Source of the DNA: Polynucleobacter bastaniensis
GTDB taxonomy: Bacteria > Pseudomonadota > Gammaproteobacteria > Burkholderiales > Burkholderiaceae
Direction: 5' to 3'
NCBI RefSeq assembly: GCF_018882205.1
Contig: NZ_JACVOU010000001.1
Location: 496,001 to 560,000 of the forward strand
Length of the DNA: 64,000 bases
The notes under the pieces are model-generated. The model did no database searches and was not told where the DNA came from. It saw nothing but the letters and a program-made list of their open reading frames with translations. The translations under genes were made by a program, and so were the position numbers. Positions 18,071 through 27,445 of the stretch are shown piece after piece; the stretch's first letter is position 1; every line of letters begins with the position of its first letter.

Positions 18071-19374
18071 TCCATAAATGGTCCCCAAGATGGCTGGCGT
18101 ACGTCAGATCCCGGAATGCTTAATACCTGTTTAGAGTTTCCATCAACTGATACCGCGGCCAGAACTCGTTTACCACCCGCCTTAGTGGAATACAGAACAT
18201 AACGACCGTTTGCCGCAAAAGAGGGGGACTCATCGCTAGCTCCATCGGTGAGCGCTTGGGCGTCGCCTGTTGCTAGGTTGAGGATATAGAGGCGAAATGC
18301 TCCACCAATATTAGCGATGTAAGCAAGATATTTACCATCTGGCGATATGCGTGGCGAAGTTACAAAACCCTGTTTGAAAGTAACACGTTTGACGCCTTCA
18401 ACTTGCTCTCCTTCAGCGTTCATTCGATAAATCTGTGGATTGCCGCCACGATCACTCGTGAAGTACATGTAACGACCATCAGCTGAATATTGTGGTTCGG
18501 TGTCAATGGTGTAGCCACGAGTAAGACGCTGTAAACCCGTTCCATCCGTATTGATGCTGTAAATCTGGGTATTGCCATCTTTTGAGAGGGAGATTGCTAA
18601 CTTTTTGCCATCGGGTGACCAAGCTGGCGCACTGTTATTGCCTTTTTGGTTTGAGAGAGCAATGCGGCGGCCAGTAGCGAGTTCGTGAACATAGATCACT
18701 GGCTTACGATCTTCGAAAGAAACGTAGGCTACTTTCTTGCCATCTGGCGACCACGATGGGGAGATGATTGGCTCACCACTATTCATGGCATTACGAATAT
18801 TTTGGCCATCCGCATCAGAGATGACTAAACGATAGCGTTTACCTTCTTTAATCACGTAAGAGAGGCGGGTTGAGAAAATACCGCGCTCACCCAATAGTTT
18901 AAGAATAATGTCATCAGCAATTTTGTGAGCTGCTGCACGTAAATTGTCTGCGCTGGAATTGATATTCAAGCCGCCAAGACTTTCGGATTTACGAATGTCA
19001 AACAGCTTATAGCGAATCTCAAACTGACCTGGGCTAGTCTGTGCCACAGAGCCCACTACCAAGGCATCTGCACCGCGAGCTGCCCAAGATTTATAGTTTG
19101 GTGTACCCTCGTCACTTTCGCTCGCATTACCGTTCTCAGTATTTTTAAAATAACCACTACGTGCCAAGTCTTGACGAATGATGTCGGTCATACTAGCGGG
19201 TAGCTTGCCCTCATCCTTAAAGCGCATCACGGCGATGGGGTAGAGAGACTGCCCAACGCCGGTGATTTCAATATTCATTTGCGCTAGCGCTGAAGAACTC
19301 AGTCCGGCCAGTGATAGCACCGCTAGAGATGCTGACACCACTGATGAAAAATACTTTTGAGCAACTTGCAACAT
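18067..19374 (-). CDS. tolB: Tol-Pal translocation protein TolB
   Basis: A periplasmic protein that shuttles between TolA and Pal during envelope constriction. The 435 residues have a signal peptide ending near SSALA-Q, an N-terminal domain with YPIAVMRFKDEG, and a six-bladed beta-propeller whose blades repeat SPSWSPDGKKVAYVSF, APAWSPDGKKLAIS, EPQYSADGRYMYFTSD, SPRISPDGKYLAYI and SPSFAANGRYVLYS. It lies 3 bp after tolA. Pal is not adjacent; the gene converges with the RES toxin. Confidence 0.97.
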   Translation of the reverse strand: MLQVAQKYFSSVVSASLAVLSLAGLSSSALAQMNIEITGVGQSLYPIAVMRFKDEGKLPASMTDIIRQDLARSGYFKNTENGNASESDEGTPNYKSWAARGADALVVGSVAQTSPGQFEIRYKLFDIRKSESLGGLNINSSADNLRAAAHKIADDIILKLLGERGIFSTRLSYVIKEGKRYRLVISDADGQNIRNAMNSGEPIISPSWSPDGKKVAYVSFEDRKPVIYVHELATGRRIALSNQKGNNSAPAWSPDGKKLAISLSKDGNTQIYSINTDGTGLQRLTRGYTIDTEPQYSADGRYMYFTSDRGGNPQIYRMNAEGEQVEGVKRVTFKQGFVTSPRISPDGKYLAYIANIGGAFRLYILNLATGDAQALTDGASDESPSFAANGRYVLYSTKAGGKRVLAAVSVDGNSKQVLSIPGSDVRQPSWGPFMD

Positions 19375-19377
19375 GCT

Positions 19378-20196
19378 TTAGTCCTTGGGTTTAAATGTCA
19401 GCTTAACTTCTCTTTGAGGAATTTTGCCATTGTCGTCTTTTGGCAGACTTTCTGCGCGAGTTAGTGCGAGGAGAACTGCCCGATCCCATCCTGCATTACC
19501 GCTGGAGGAGACGAGATCTGTACTTAAGATTGCACCATCCGGTGCCAGGTTTACTTTCACAACTGCCGCAGGGTTGCCGCTAATGGATTCTGGATTAAAC
19601 ACAATGAGCGGTTTTACTTTCTTGACTACCTTATCAGTCCAGCCGGGAGGCGCGTTGCCGCCACCGCCAACACCGCTACCACTAGTGCCACCGCTACCAC
19701 CTTCAGCTCCGGCAGCTGCGCGTAAGCGTGCTAGCTGATCTGCGCGAACTTTTTCAGCGGCAGCATTGGCTTTAGTTTCTGCAGGTGCAGTAGCTTTCGG
19801 TGCTTCAGCCTTTTTAGGTTTCTCTTTTTCCTTCTCCTTAGGTGGAGGAGGCTTAGTTGGAGTAACTGGCTTTGGTGTTTCTTTCATCACTTCTTTTTTA
19901 GGAGGCTCTGGTTCGACCTTCTTTTTCTTAATGGCGATGTCCGCTGCCTCTTCCTTCATCTCGGTTTTGATTTCAGGGGCGACAGGCGTTTCGACTTGCT
20001 GGTTTGCATCCCAAAGTTCAACTTCAACGCCTGAAGGGGTTGAGTTATTCCAGCTAATGCCGATTACCAAGAAAGCAAGCAAGCCTAAGTGCACAGCTAG
20101 CGAAAAACTAAAAGCACGTTTTGTGCTTTCGTTTTTGGTGGGGCGGCCTCGTTTAAAGTTTAATGGGCTTGAGCGAAAGGTTTGCGCGCTATTCAT
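19378..20196 (-). CDS. tolA: Tol-Pal inner membrane protein TolA
   Basis: A 272-residue energy transducer spanning the periplasm between TolQR and Pal/TolB. The N-terminal cytosolic stretch is followed by one membrane segment (residues ~30-48, HLGLLAFLVIGISW). A long Lys/Pro/Glu/Ala-rich region (~60-155) and a Gly/Ser spacer come next. The C-terminal TonB/TolA-like domain contains GNPAAVVKVNLAPDGAI and WDRAVLLALTRAESLP. It is shorter than E. coli TolA, as is common in betaproteobacteria. It lies between tolR and tolB in the operon. Confidence 0.93.
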   Translation of the reverse strand: MNSAQTFRSSPLNFKRGRPTKNESTKRAFSFSLAVHLGLLAFLVIGISWNNSTPSGVEVELWDANQQVETPVAPEIKTEMKEEAADIAIKKKKVEPEPPKKEVMKETPKPVTPTKPPPPKEKEKEKPKKAEAPKATAPAETKANAAAEKVRADQLARLRAAAGAEGGSGGTSGSGVGGGGNAPPGWTDKVVKKVKPLIVFNPESISGNPAAVVKVNLAPDGAILSTDLVSSSGNAGWDRAVLLALTRAESLPKDDNGKIPQREVKLTFKPKD

Positions 20197-20215
20197 GTGT
20201 TCAATACAAAGAGGC

Positions 20216-20635
20216 TTATTGGCTCTTTACGGCAAGTCCGACACGTTTCACACCATTCTCTTTCAGCTTGGACATCACCTCCATCACCACTTCATATTTA
20301 ATAGATTTATCTGCAGCAAGAACAACAGGTTGCTCGGCAGATTTTTCTGCCTGTGATCTTGCAAATGCACCGAGTTCAAACTTATTTAAAGTTTGAACTG
20401 GATCACCATCTTTGCGCACGATGACATTCTCATTGGCATCAATCGTTAAAAAGACGGGTGGCAATGATTGCACTTTTGCGCCACCTACTGTTGGTAAATT
20501 CACAACGCCAGGATTCACCATCGGTGCAGTCACCATAAAGATGACTAGCAATACCAACATCACATCGATGTAGGGCACCACATTGATATCGGACATCGCC
20601 CGACGTTTGGAGGATTTTCTGATAGAGCCGGCCAT
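20216..20635 (-). CDS. tolR: Tol-Pal biopolymer transport protein TolR
   Basis: An ExbD/TolR-family protein, part of the proton-driven TolQR motor. In the 139 residues, MSDINVVPYIDVMLVLLVIFMV is split by the membrane; the Asp in PYIDVMLV is the conserved proton-carrying residue (near residue 24). A periplasmic domain ends with LAADKSIKYEVVMEVMSKL and RVGLAV. It starts 2 bp after the tolQ stop and is clearly distinct from the exbD at 26062. Confidence 0.95.
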   Translation of the reverse strand: MAGSIRKSSKRRAMSDINVVPYIDVMLVLLVIFMVTAPMVNPGVVNLPTVGGAKVQSLPPVFLTIDANENVIVRKDGDPVQTLNKFELGAFARSQAEKSAEQPVVLAADKSIKYEVVMEVMSKLKENGVKRVGLAVKSQ

Positions 20636-20637
20636 AT

Positions 20638-21294
20638 TTATCTGCCTGAAGCTTGACGTTGCAAGATGTTGGTGAATTCTTCAATGAAGGTTTCAAAACG
20701 AATCGCTAAGCGATCCACATCAGTCGCAGCACGGTTGTAAGCCACCACCGCAGGAATAGCAGCAAACAGGCCAATAGCGGTAGCCACCAGCGCTTCAGCA
20801 ATACCAGGGGCAACTGCCGCCAAGGTTGCATTTTGTACGTTAGCCAGACCACGGAAGGCATGCATGATCCCCCAAACGGTTCCAAAGAGGCCGATATAAG
20901 GTGAGACTGAGCCCACAGACGCCAAGAAGGGTAGGTTGGCTTCCAGTATGTCCATTTCGCGTTGGTAGGTGGCTTTCATGGCACGGCGGGCAGCGTCGAT
21001 CTCACGGACTTTCATGAACTCCTGCATGCCTGCTTCGAAGATATGCTCTAGAACGGCGTCGCTACGGGTATTACGCTGAGCGGCATCCAAAAGGGTATTG
21101 AGATCGCCGCCTGACCAGAAGTCCCGCTCAAAGCGCTCGGTATCGCGCCTTACCCCTCTCAGAATGGCCGTTTTCTTAAAAATGATGGTCCAGGAGGCTA
21201 TAGACATACTCAGTAATAACAACATTACTAACTGGACTAATAGGCTGGCATTCAGGACGAGAGAGAGAAATGAGAGATCTTGAGTAGGTGTCAT
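20638..21294 (-). CDS. tolQ: Tol-Pal proton channel protein TolQ
   Basis: An inner-membrane MotA/TolQ/ExbB-family protein, the channel part of the Tol motor. The 218 residues have three membrane segments (residues ~15-37, ~130-155 and ~165-190) and the family motifs LASVGSVSPYIGLFGTVWGI and GIAEALVATAIGLFAAIPAVVAYN. It opens tolQ-tolR-tolA-tolB. A ybgC thioesterase gene, common before tolQ elsewhere, is absent here; the 70 bp upstream are shared with the divergent glyA. Confidence 0.95.
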   Translation of the reverse strand: MTPTQDLSFLSLVLNASLLVQLVMLLLLSMSIASWTIIFKKTAILRGVRRDTERFERDFWSGGDLNTLLDAAQRNTRSDAVLEHIFEAGMQEFMKVREIDAARRAMKATYQREMDILEANLPFLASVGSVSPYIGLFGTVWGIMHAFRGLANVQNATLAAVAPGIAEALVATAIGLFAAIPAVVAYNRAATDVDRLAIRFETFIEEFTNILQRQASGR

Positions 21295-21364
21295 GGTGGA
21301 TTTTGTATGATGTAGGATGATTTTACTAAGTTAATTCACTAAGCAATACAACTTCATCAGGATT

Positions 21365-22615
21365 ATGACCATGTTTGACCGCCAAAATACCTTAGCCAAA
21401 ACCGACCCAGAATTGTGGGTATCGATTCAGAATGAAAATAAGCGTCAAGAAGACCATATTGAACTGATTGCATCTGAGAACTATGCATCACCAGCAGTGA
21501 TGCAGGCACAAGGCTCCCAGCTCACCAATAAGTACGCTGAAGGCTACCCAGGTAAGCGGTATTACGGCGGTTGTGAGTTTGTAGATGTGGCTGAGCAGTT
21601 AGCGATTGATCGAGTGAAGGCTTTATACGGTGCTGAAGCAGCGAACGTTCAGCCCCATTGCGGCGCATCTGCAAACCAAGCGGTATTTTTGGCTTTCTTA
21701 AAACCAGGCGATACCTTCATGGGAATGAGTTTGGCTGAAGGCGGTCACTTGACCCACGGGATGGCTTTGAATATGAGCGGTAAGTGGTTTAACCCTATTT
21801 CATATGGCCTCGATAAAAACGAAGCGATCGATTACGAACAGATGGAGCGTTTAGCTCGTGAGCACAAACCTAAATTAATTATTGCCGGTGCATCTGCCTA
21901 CTCTCTCGTGATCGATTGGGAGCGCATTGGTAAGTTGGCTAAAGAAGTTGGCGCCATTTTTATGGTGGACATGGCGCATTACTCTGGTTTGATTGCTGCT
22001 GGCGTATATCCAAATCCGGTACCGCATGCTGACATTGTTACCTCCACAACCCACAAGAGTTTGCGCGGTCCTCGTGGCGGCATCATCTTGATGAAAGCTG
22101 AGCACGAGAAGGCAATTAACTCTGCAGTGTTTCCAGGTCTTCAGGGTGGTCCATTGATGCATGTGATCGCAGCTAAAGCGACAGCGTTTAAAGAAGCGCA
22201 AGAACCTAGCTTTATTGAGTATCAAAAACAAGTGATTGCAAACGCAAAAGCATTGGCCGAGACTTTGATCTCACGCGGTCTGCGAATTGTTTCTGGTGGT
22301 ACAGATTCTCATTTGATGTTAGTTGACTTGCGCGCCAAGAAAATGACCGGCAAAGAAGCTGAGCGAGTATTGGGCGAGGCACACATTACTTGCAATAAGA
22401 ACGGCATTCCAAATGATCCAGAAAAGCCAATGGTGACAAGTGGTATTCGTTTGGGCTCACCAGCAATGACCACGCGCGGCTTTAAAGAAGCTGAAGCACG
22501 TCAGGTGGGGAATTTCATTGCAGATGTTTTGGATAATCCAAATGATGCTAACAATATCGCAAAAGTTCGTGCACAAGTTGCTGAGTTGACTAAGCGTTTC
22601 CCTGTTTACGGCTAA
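21365..22615 (+). CDS. glyA: Serine hydroxymethyltransferase
   Basis: A PLP enzyme that interconverts serine and glycine with tetrahydrofolate, the main source of one-carbon units. The 416-residue protein shows [20 protein letters not shown], the [11 protein letters not shown] segment, [12 protein letters not shown], and the PLP lysine K231 in [13 protein letters not shown]. Length is standard. A second ATG two codons downstream is an equally good start. It is followed by nrdR after 41 bp. Confidence 0.98.
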   Translation: MTMFDRQNTLAKTDPELWVSIQNENKRQEDHIELIASENYASPAVMQAQGSQLTNKYAEGYPGKRYYGGCEFVDVAEQLAIDRVKALYGAEAANVQPHCGASANQAVFLAFLKPGDTFMGMSLAEGGHLTHGMALNMSGKWFNPISYGLDKNEAIDYEQMERLAREHKPKLIIAGASAYSLVIDWERIGKLAKEVGAIFMVDMAHYSGLIAAGVYPNPVPHADIVTSTTHKSLRGPRGGIILMKAEHEKAINSAVFPGLQGGPLMHVIAAKATAFKEAQEPSFIEYQKQVIANAKALAETLISRGLRIVSGGTDSHLMLVDLRAKKMTGKEAERVLGEAHITCNKNGIPNDPEKPMVTSGIRLGSPAMTTRGFKEAEARQVGNFIADVLDNPNDANNIAKVRAQVAELTKRFPVYG

Positions 22616-22656
22616 TACAAATAACTAGCCAAACTAAAATATAAAGAAGAACCACA

Positions 22657-23103
22657 TTGCGCTGCCCTTTCTGCCATAACGACGATACCCAGGTTTTAGA
22701 TACCCGGGTATCGGATGAAGGCGATACTATTCGCCGCCGCCGCCGTTGTGCAAAGTGCGATAAACGATTTACGACTTACGAGCGCGTTGAGCTGGTGCTG
22801 CCTGCAATCGTCAAGAAAAATGGCAGTCGTGTTGAATACAGTCACGATAAGTTGGTTAGCTCAGTCAAGCTGGCATTGCGTAAGCGCCCAGTCTCTTCCG
22901 ACTCAGTTGATGAATCTATTGCTCGCATTGAAGAAAAGCTCCTCAGCTTAGGTGAAAAAGAAATCCCGAGTGAGCGGGTAGGAGAGTTAGTGATGCGTGA
23001 ACTTAAGCGTCTAGATAAAGTAGCTTATATTCGCTTTGCTTCTGTCTATAGAAGCTTTGCAGATATTGAATCTTTTGAGAGTGCGCTGAAAGAGCTTAAA
23101 TAA
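22657..23103 (+). CDS. nrdR: Transcriptional repressor NrdR
   Basis: A zinc/ATP-cone repressor of ribonucleotide reductase genes that binds NrdR boxes. In the 148 residues the zinc ribbon cysteines are C3/C6 and C31/C34 ([21 protein letters not shown]). The ATP cone follows from residue ~49 ([27 protein letters not shown], interrupted here only for reading). The start is TTG at 22657, because the protein must begin at the RCPFC motif and no ATG or GTG is available. It is downstream of glyA, with a terminator after it. Confidence 0.95.
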   Translation: MRCPFCHNDDTQVLDTRVSDEGDTIRRRRRCAKCDKRFTTYERVELVLPAIVKKNGSRVEYSHDKLVSSVKLALRKRPVSSDSVDESIARIEEKLLSLGEKEIPSERVGELVMRELKRLDKVAYIRFASVYRSFADIESFESALKELK

Positions 23104-23138
23104 GAATTCCTTTAAAAAATAGAGAATTCATGAAGCAA

Positions 23139-23163
23139 AAAAGGGCTGCATTGCAGCCCTTTT
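23139..23163. terminator. Bidirectional Rho-independent terminator between nrdR and adk
   Basis: The stem AAAAGGGCTG / CAGCCCTTTT has a CATTG loop, flanked by an A-run on the left and a T-run on the right. It lies in the gap between the convergent genes nrdR and adk and can serve both strands. Confidence 0.9.
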
Positions 23164-23181
23164 ACTTTTACAGAAAACGTT

Positions 23182-23898
<717 letters not shown>

Positions 23899-23949
23899 CT
23901 ATCAATTCCTAGGATTATCCCCGAGAACCTCGAATAAATGGATTCTGGG

Positions 23950-24705
23950 TTAGCTGGCTAAGATGCGGCGTACTCGCTCAAGGTCTTCTGCTGTATCAAC
24001 CCCAGCTGGCGGGGCTTCGCTGGCAGTATGAACCGCAATACGATAGCCATTCCAGAGGGCGCGGAGCTGTTCTAGAGCTTCCGCTTGCTCAGGCGGTGCT
24101 GGCTCAAGGCGGGTGTAGGCCTGAAGAAAATCAGCCCGATAGGCGTAGATGCCCAAATGACGCAAATGAGTGACCGTTTGCTCAGAGTCCGGGTCTCGCA
24201 CAAACGGAATAGCGGCTCTAGAGAAGTAGAGCGCCTCATTAGAGCGGTTGAGGACTACTTTGACTACATTGGGGTTATTAATTTCTGTGACGTCAGTAAT
24301 GGGTACCGCCACAGTTGAAATCGCACACGTGACATTGTCGGCCAAAGTTTGAGCAACTTGATTGATTAACTCTGGCGGAATAAGCGGTTCATCACCTTGC
24401 ACATTCACAATTAAAGTATTCGCTGGTAGTTTTAACAATTGAGCTACTTCTGCAATACGGTCTGTGCCAGTAGGGTGATCTGCACTAGTTAATAAACACT
24501 CAATACGATGTTCATCACACGCTGCCTGAATTTCTGTTGAATCTGTTGCAACTACAACACTGTGGGCATTGGATTGTTGCGCACGCTCAGCCACGCGAAT
24601 CACCATGGGCTTGCCACCAATATCGGCTAGCGGTTTGCGAGGCAAGCGAGTGGATCCTAGTCTTGCAGGAATCACTACTAAAAACTCTGGGGTGTTAATA
24701 CTCAT
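23950..24705 (-). CDS. kdsB: 3-deoxy-manno-octulosonate cytidylyltransferase
   Basis: It activates Kdo as CMP-Kdo for the LPS inner core. The 251-residue protein has FLVVIPARLGSTRLPRKPL, VNVQGDEPLIPPELI and the RHLGIYAYRADFL segment. The ATG at 24705 (MSINTPEF) was chosen; longer frames run into the upstream trm112-like gene. It lies 25 bp after that gene and 102 bp before adk. Confidence 0.96.
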   Translation of the reverse strand: MSINTPEFLVVIPARLGSTRLPRKPLADIGGKPMVIRVAERAQQSNAHSVVVATDSTEIQAACDEHRIECLLTSADHPTGTDRIAEVAQLLKLPANTLIVNVQGDEPLIPPELINQVAQTLADNVTCAISTVAVPITDVTEINNPNVVKVVLNRSNEALYFSRAAIPFVRDPDSEQTVTHLRHLGIYAYRADFLQAYTRLEPAPPEQAEALEQLRALWNGYRIAVHTASEAPPAGVDTAEDLERVRRILAS

Positions 24706-24730
24706 TCGTTTGAATTTACTTAATCCATGA

Positions 24731-24910
24731 TTAATTGATTTCATCAGCAGACAGGCTACGGGCTTCATCAACGAGCATGACGGGAATGTCATTACGAATG
24801 GGGTAGGCTAATCGATCCGCTTTGCAGATGAGCTCATGTTTTTCTGCATCTAAATGCAAAGTGCTTTTGCATAAAGGGCAGACCAAAATCTCTAATAAGC
24901 GCTTGTCCAT
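24731..24910 (-). CDS. Trm112-family small zinc-binding protein (YcaR type)
   Basis: A 59-residue protein found between lpxK and kdsB in many proteobacteria. It starts [20 protein letters not shown] with one CPLC pair, then [21 protein letters not shown], the conserved Trm112/DUF343 pattern. Only three cysteines are present, so a full four-Cys zinc site is not evident. The exact role in bacteria is unclear; location ties it to lipid A/Kdo genes. It starts 20 bp after the lpxK stop. Confidence 0.92.
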   Translation of the reverse strand: MDKRLLEILVCPLCKSTLHLDAEKHELICKADRLAYPIRNDIPVMLVDEARSLSADEIN

Positions 24911-24929
24911 ATTTGATCTTTGTTATTTT

Positions 24930-26021
24930 TTATAAAGTGTATTGATTTGGATCGGGTCTTTGCAAAATGGATTGCAACCATTCGGCCAATGTATTGGGGA
25001 TCTCTAAACTCATCGGAACTACCCAAATGCGTTCGTCCTGTATTAAGGTGCATTTTACGGCATCCTTTTCAGTAATGAGGATGCACTCAGCAAGGATGGT
25101 AGTGAAAAATTCTGGGGTGTAGGTGGCATGATCAGCCAAACCAATGCATTTGCCTGCTATGCCCTGTTTCAGCAAGTCATCAAAAAAGCGTTGTGGATTA
25201 CCAATTGCAGCAACAGCGGTAATCTTGTTTGGAAGATAGGTGTCTGCCATGGAAGATAAGGATTGTGTATTACTTGGATTATTCAGTTGATAGGGTGTGC
25301 CCAGCTGACTACTCAGCGTGAAAGCACGTCGCCCTAAAAAATATTCATCAATGTGATTGGAGGGCGTGATGGCTCCAGTCATCAAAGAGGCATCTCGCTC
25401 GCGAGATGCAGGTTCACGTAAAGGACCAGCAGGCAGTAAGAAGCCATTGCCTTCGCCACGTTGATCACGTACTACGAATTCAACATCACGACCGCCTTCG
25501 CGAGCGGGCCAGCGCAGTAGACTTCGATGTTGTAAGCCATCATCACTGATGATGACATTGACCGAGGGGTCTTGTTTTAGCAAGGACTGAATGCTGAAGG
25601 TTCGTTTGGGATGAACCCAAATCGGAAACTGGTTATCTGTGCGCTGAGCAATTAAGACGGGTTCGTCGCCAACATCTGCAGGATTGGAATCACTTTTCAC
25701 TTGGTATGGCTCGCTTGATACATTGGCGCCATAACCCCTACTAATAATCCCAGGTTTCCAACCCATTCTGGCGAGTTGCTTAGCCAAGGCAATGACGATA
25801 GGAGTTTTACCGGTGCCACCTACGCGGATATTACCAACAATAATGACCGGTATTGGTGCTGATTTGCGTCTTCCTAAGTTCAGCTCATTTACCATATCTA
25901 AAGCTTGATTTACCCAACCGTAAACCTTAGATAAAGGCCAAAGCACCAGACTTGTTAGTCCGCGCCTCTCCCAAAACCGAGGAGCCTTATTGAAGAAGGA
26001 AGATTTTTTTTGGGATGACAT
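24930..26021 (-). CDS. lpxK: Tetraacyldisaccharide 4'-kinase
   Basis: It phosphorylates the 4' position of the lipid A precursor at the inner membrane. In the 363-residue protein, PRFWERRGLTSLVLWPLS forms the membrane-contacting N-terminus. The P-loop is VGNIRVGGTGKTP, followed by GIISRGYG, DVGDEPVLIA, IISDDGLQH and the C-terminal ITEKDAVK. The ATG at 26021 was chosen because earlier codons overlap the exbD 3' region and do not match LpxK. It stands between exbD and the trm112-like gene. Confidence 0.96.
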   Translation of the reverse strand: MSSQKKSSFFNKAPRFWERRGLTSLVLWPLSKVYGWVNQALDMVNELNLGRRKSAPIPVIIVGNIRVGGTGKTPIVIALAKQLARMGWKPGIISRGYGANVSSEPYQVKSDSNPADVGDEPVLIAQRTDNQFPIWVHPKRTFSIQSLLKQDPSVNVIISDDGLQHRSLLRWPAREGGRDVEFVVRDQRGEGNGFLLPAGPLREPASRERDASLMTGAITPSNHIDEYFLGRRAFTLSSQLGTPYQLNNPSNTQSLSSMADTYLPNKITAVAAIGNPQRFFDDLLKQGIAGKCIGLADHATYTPEFFTTILAECILITEKDAVKCTLIQDERIWVVPMSLEIPNTLAEWLQSILQRPDPNQYTL

Positions 26022-26061
26022 TAATGGCGACTGGTTGAGCTCAATATTTTGGTATGTTGGA

Positions 26062-26508
26062 TTACTTCTTAGTAGTTTGACTGCTAAACACAATATTAGA
26101 TAGGTTGGCATCACGCGCTGCTTCTAAAGCGCTCATAACGGCCTGGTGGGGCGCTTTAGCATCAGCATCGATATTAACTTGGATGGCATTATCTTCGTTG
26201 AGTGCATTGAGACTATTGCTCAGTTGTCTGCGATCAGTCACCTTGCCGTTGATGGCAAAGCGCCCATCGCGACTGACCGCAATATGAATTTGTTTCACCT
26301 CCGACTGACTTGCTGCTCCATTGGCAGTAGGTAGGGTGATAGCTAACTCCTGGTAGCGGGTAAAGGTAGTGGAGATCATCAGAAAGATCAGCACTACTAA
26401 CAACACATCAATAAAAGGAATGAGATTGATCTCAGGCTCTACCGGAGCTGTCCTTACCCCTAATGAAAATTGACCTCGATGCTGAAGCTTATTTTCTAAC
26501 CAACTCAT
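26062..26508 (-). CDS. exbD: ExbD/TolR-family biopolymer transport protein
   Basis: A 148-residue partner of ExbB in a proton-driven motor. The single membrane helix carries the conserved Asp in NLIPFIDVLLVVLIFLM, and the periplasmic part includes ELAITLPTANG and VNIDADAKAPHQAVMSALEAA. It is separate from TolR (20216). The gene overlaps exbB by 4 bp. No tonB lies nearby, so the energised partner is not known from this window; such ExbBD-LpxK linkage is common in betaproteobacteria. Confidence 0.92.
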   Translation of the reverse strand: MSWLENKLQHRGQFSLGVRTAPVEPEINLIPFIDVLLVVLIFLMISTTFTRYQELAITLPTANGAASQSEVKQIHIAVSRDGRFAINGKVTDRRQLSNSLNALNEDNAIQVNIDADAKAPHQAVMSALEAARDANLSNIVFSSQTTKK

Positions 26509-27131
26509 TTTGTATCTGCAGAATGTGGATAGAGTTTTTTGAATAATTGACGAGTAAATTCTTCACACTCATGTTGGCGTTGATTTGCCATTGCGCGCAG
26601 ACCGCGCCATGCAGCTAGAGCAGGAATCGCAATCAACAATCCAAAAGCGGTGTTGTACAGAGCAATAGAGATGCCGTGCGCTAGTTGTTGAGGGCTGCCA
26701 ACGCCCTGACTGCCAAATATTTCAATCATGCCGACAACAGTTCCAAAGAGTCCCAAGAGGGGGGCAATGGTCGCAATAGTGGCCAAGACTCCAAGATAGC
26801 GCTCTAGCCTTAACCAAGTGGACTGAGCGCTGGCTTGTAATTCTTCTAAGGCGGATTCTGCAGAGTTTCCAGAGGCTTTTTCACGAAGGATGCAGGCAAA
26901 GAGGCTACCAACGGGGAAAAGTTGGCCGACAGCACTAATTTCAGATTCTGAGACTGTTTTTTGCTGGAAAATGGCATTTGCCAGTCCAAATACCGTTGCT
27001 AAGCTGTCTTTAGGAAATAGGTGAATTTGGCGCAAATACCAAGCACGCTCAATGACAATAGCCAAACCGATAATGGAGATGATTAGAAGAGGCCAGATTG
27101 GCCAGCCTGCAGATAGTAAGATTGAGTACAT
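26505..27131 (-). CDS. exbB: ExbB/TolQ/MotA-family proton channel protein
   Basis: A 208-residue inner-membrane protein with three membrane segments (residues ~8-28, ~105-130 and ~150-175) and the family motifs YLGVLATIATIAPLLGLFGTVVGM and GISIALYNTAFGLLIAIPALAAW (each read with small gaps). The ATG at 27131 is preferred to a GTG two codons upstream. It opens the operon to adk. The 314 bp upstream separate it from the divergent xseA. Confidence 0.93.
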   Translation of the reverse strand: MYSILLSAGWPIWPLLIISIIGLAIVIERAWYLRQIHLFPKDSLATVFGLANAIFQQKTVSESEISAVGQLFPVGSLFACILREKASGNSAESALEELQASAQSTWLRLERYLGVLATIATIAPLLGLFGTVVGMIEIFGSQGVGSPQQLAHGISIALYNTAFGLLIAIPALAAWRGLRAMANQRQHECEEFTRQLFKKLYPHSADTK

Positions 27132-27445
27132 AAGCACAGTACTTTAGCTGAATTAATAACCCGTTTTCATTAAGCTATCCTGTGGATAACTCTGTGCAAA
27201 ACTTTTTAGAAAATGTGTTGTAAGTCCTTGATTAATAGTCAAAGTAGCCAATATTGAGAGAAATCTATTAAAATTGGTCTCAAGATTTATTTATATAAAT
27301 CAATAGCTTACATTTATTTTGTTGGATTTATGAGACGTTTTGGGTCAGTAATTACTTACTTTTGAGTATTAGGCCCAGGGCACATTGGCTTCTGTGGATA
27401 TTTATTGACCCCTAAGCCCAATAGCCGTCAAGAAAAAGAGAAAAA
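27132..27445. other. 314-bp intergenic region, divergent exbB/xseA promoters, two DnaA-box-like 9-mers
   Basis: This is the longest gene-free stretch in the window and is AT-rich. It contains TGTGGATAA at 27181-27189, which is the consensus DnaA box on the complement, and TGTGGATAT at 27393-27401, one mismatch away. No gene, tRNA or clear hairpin is visible. With only two boxes and no dnaA or dnaN, this is not argued to be an origin; it must hold the divergent promoters. Confidence 0.45.

Noticed and set aside
19766..20356. Open frame of 196 codons on the plus strand opposite tolA
   Set aside because: It is a low-complexity shadow of the Lys/Pro/Ala-rich TolA linker; no ribosome site or family pattern.
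26062..27131. exbBD considered as a second tolQR
   Set aside because: The pair is linked to lpxK rather than tolA/tolB, and a complete tolQRAB set exists at 18067-21294.
27132..27445. Possible replication origin because of DnaA-like boxes
   Set aside because: Only two boxes, no dnaA, dnaN or gyrB nearby, and no AT-rich 13-mers in a clear array.
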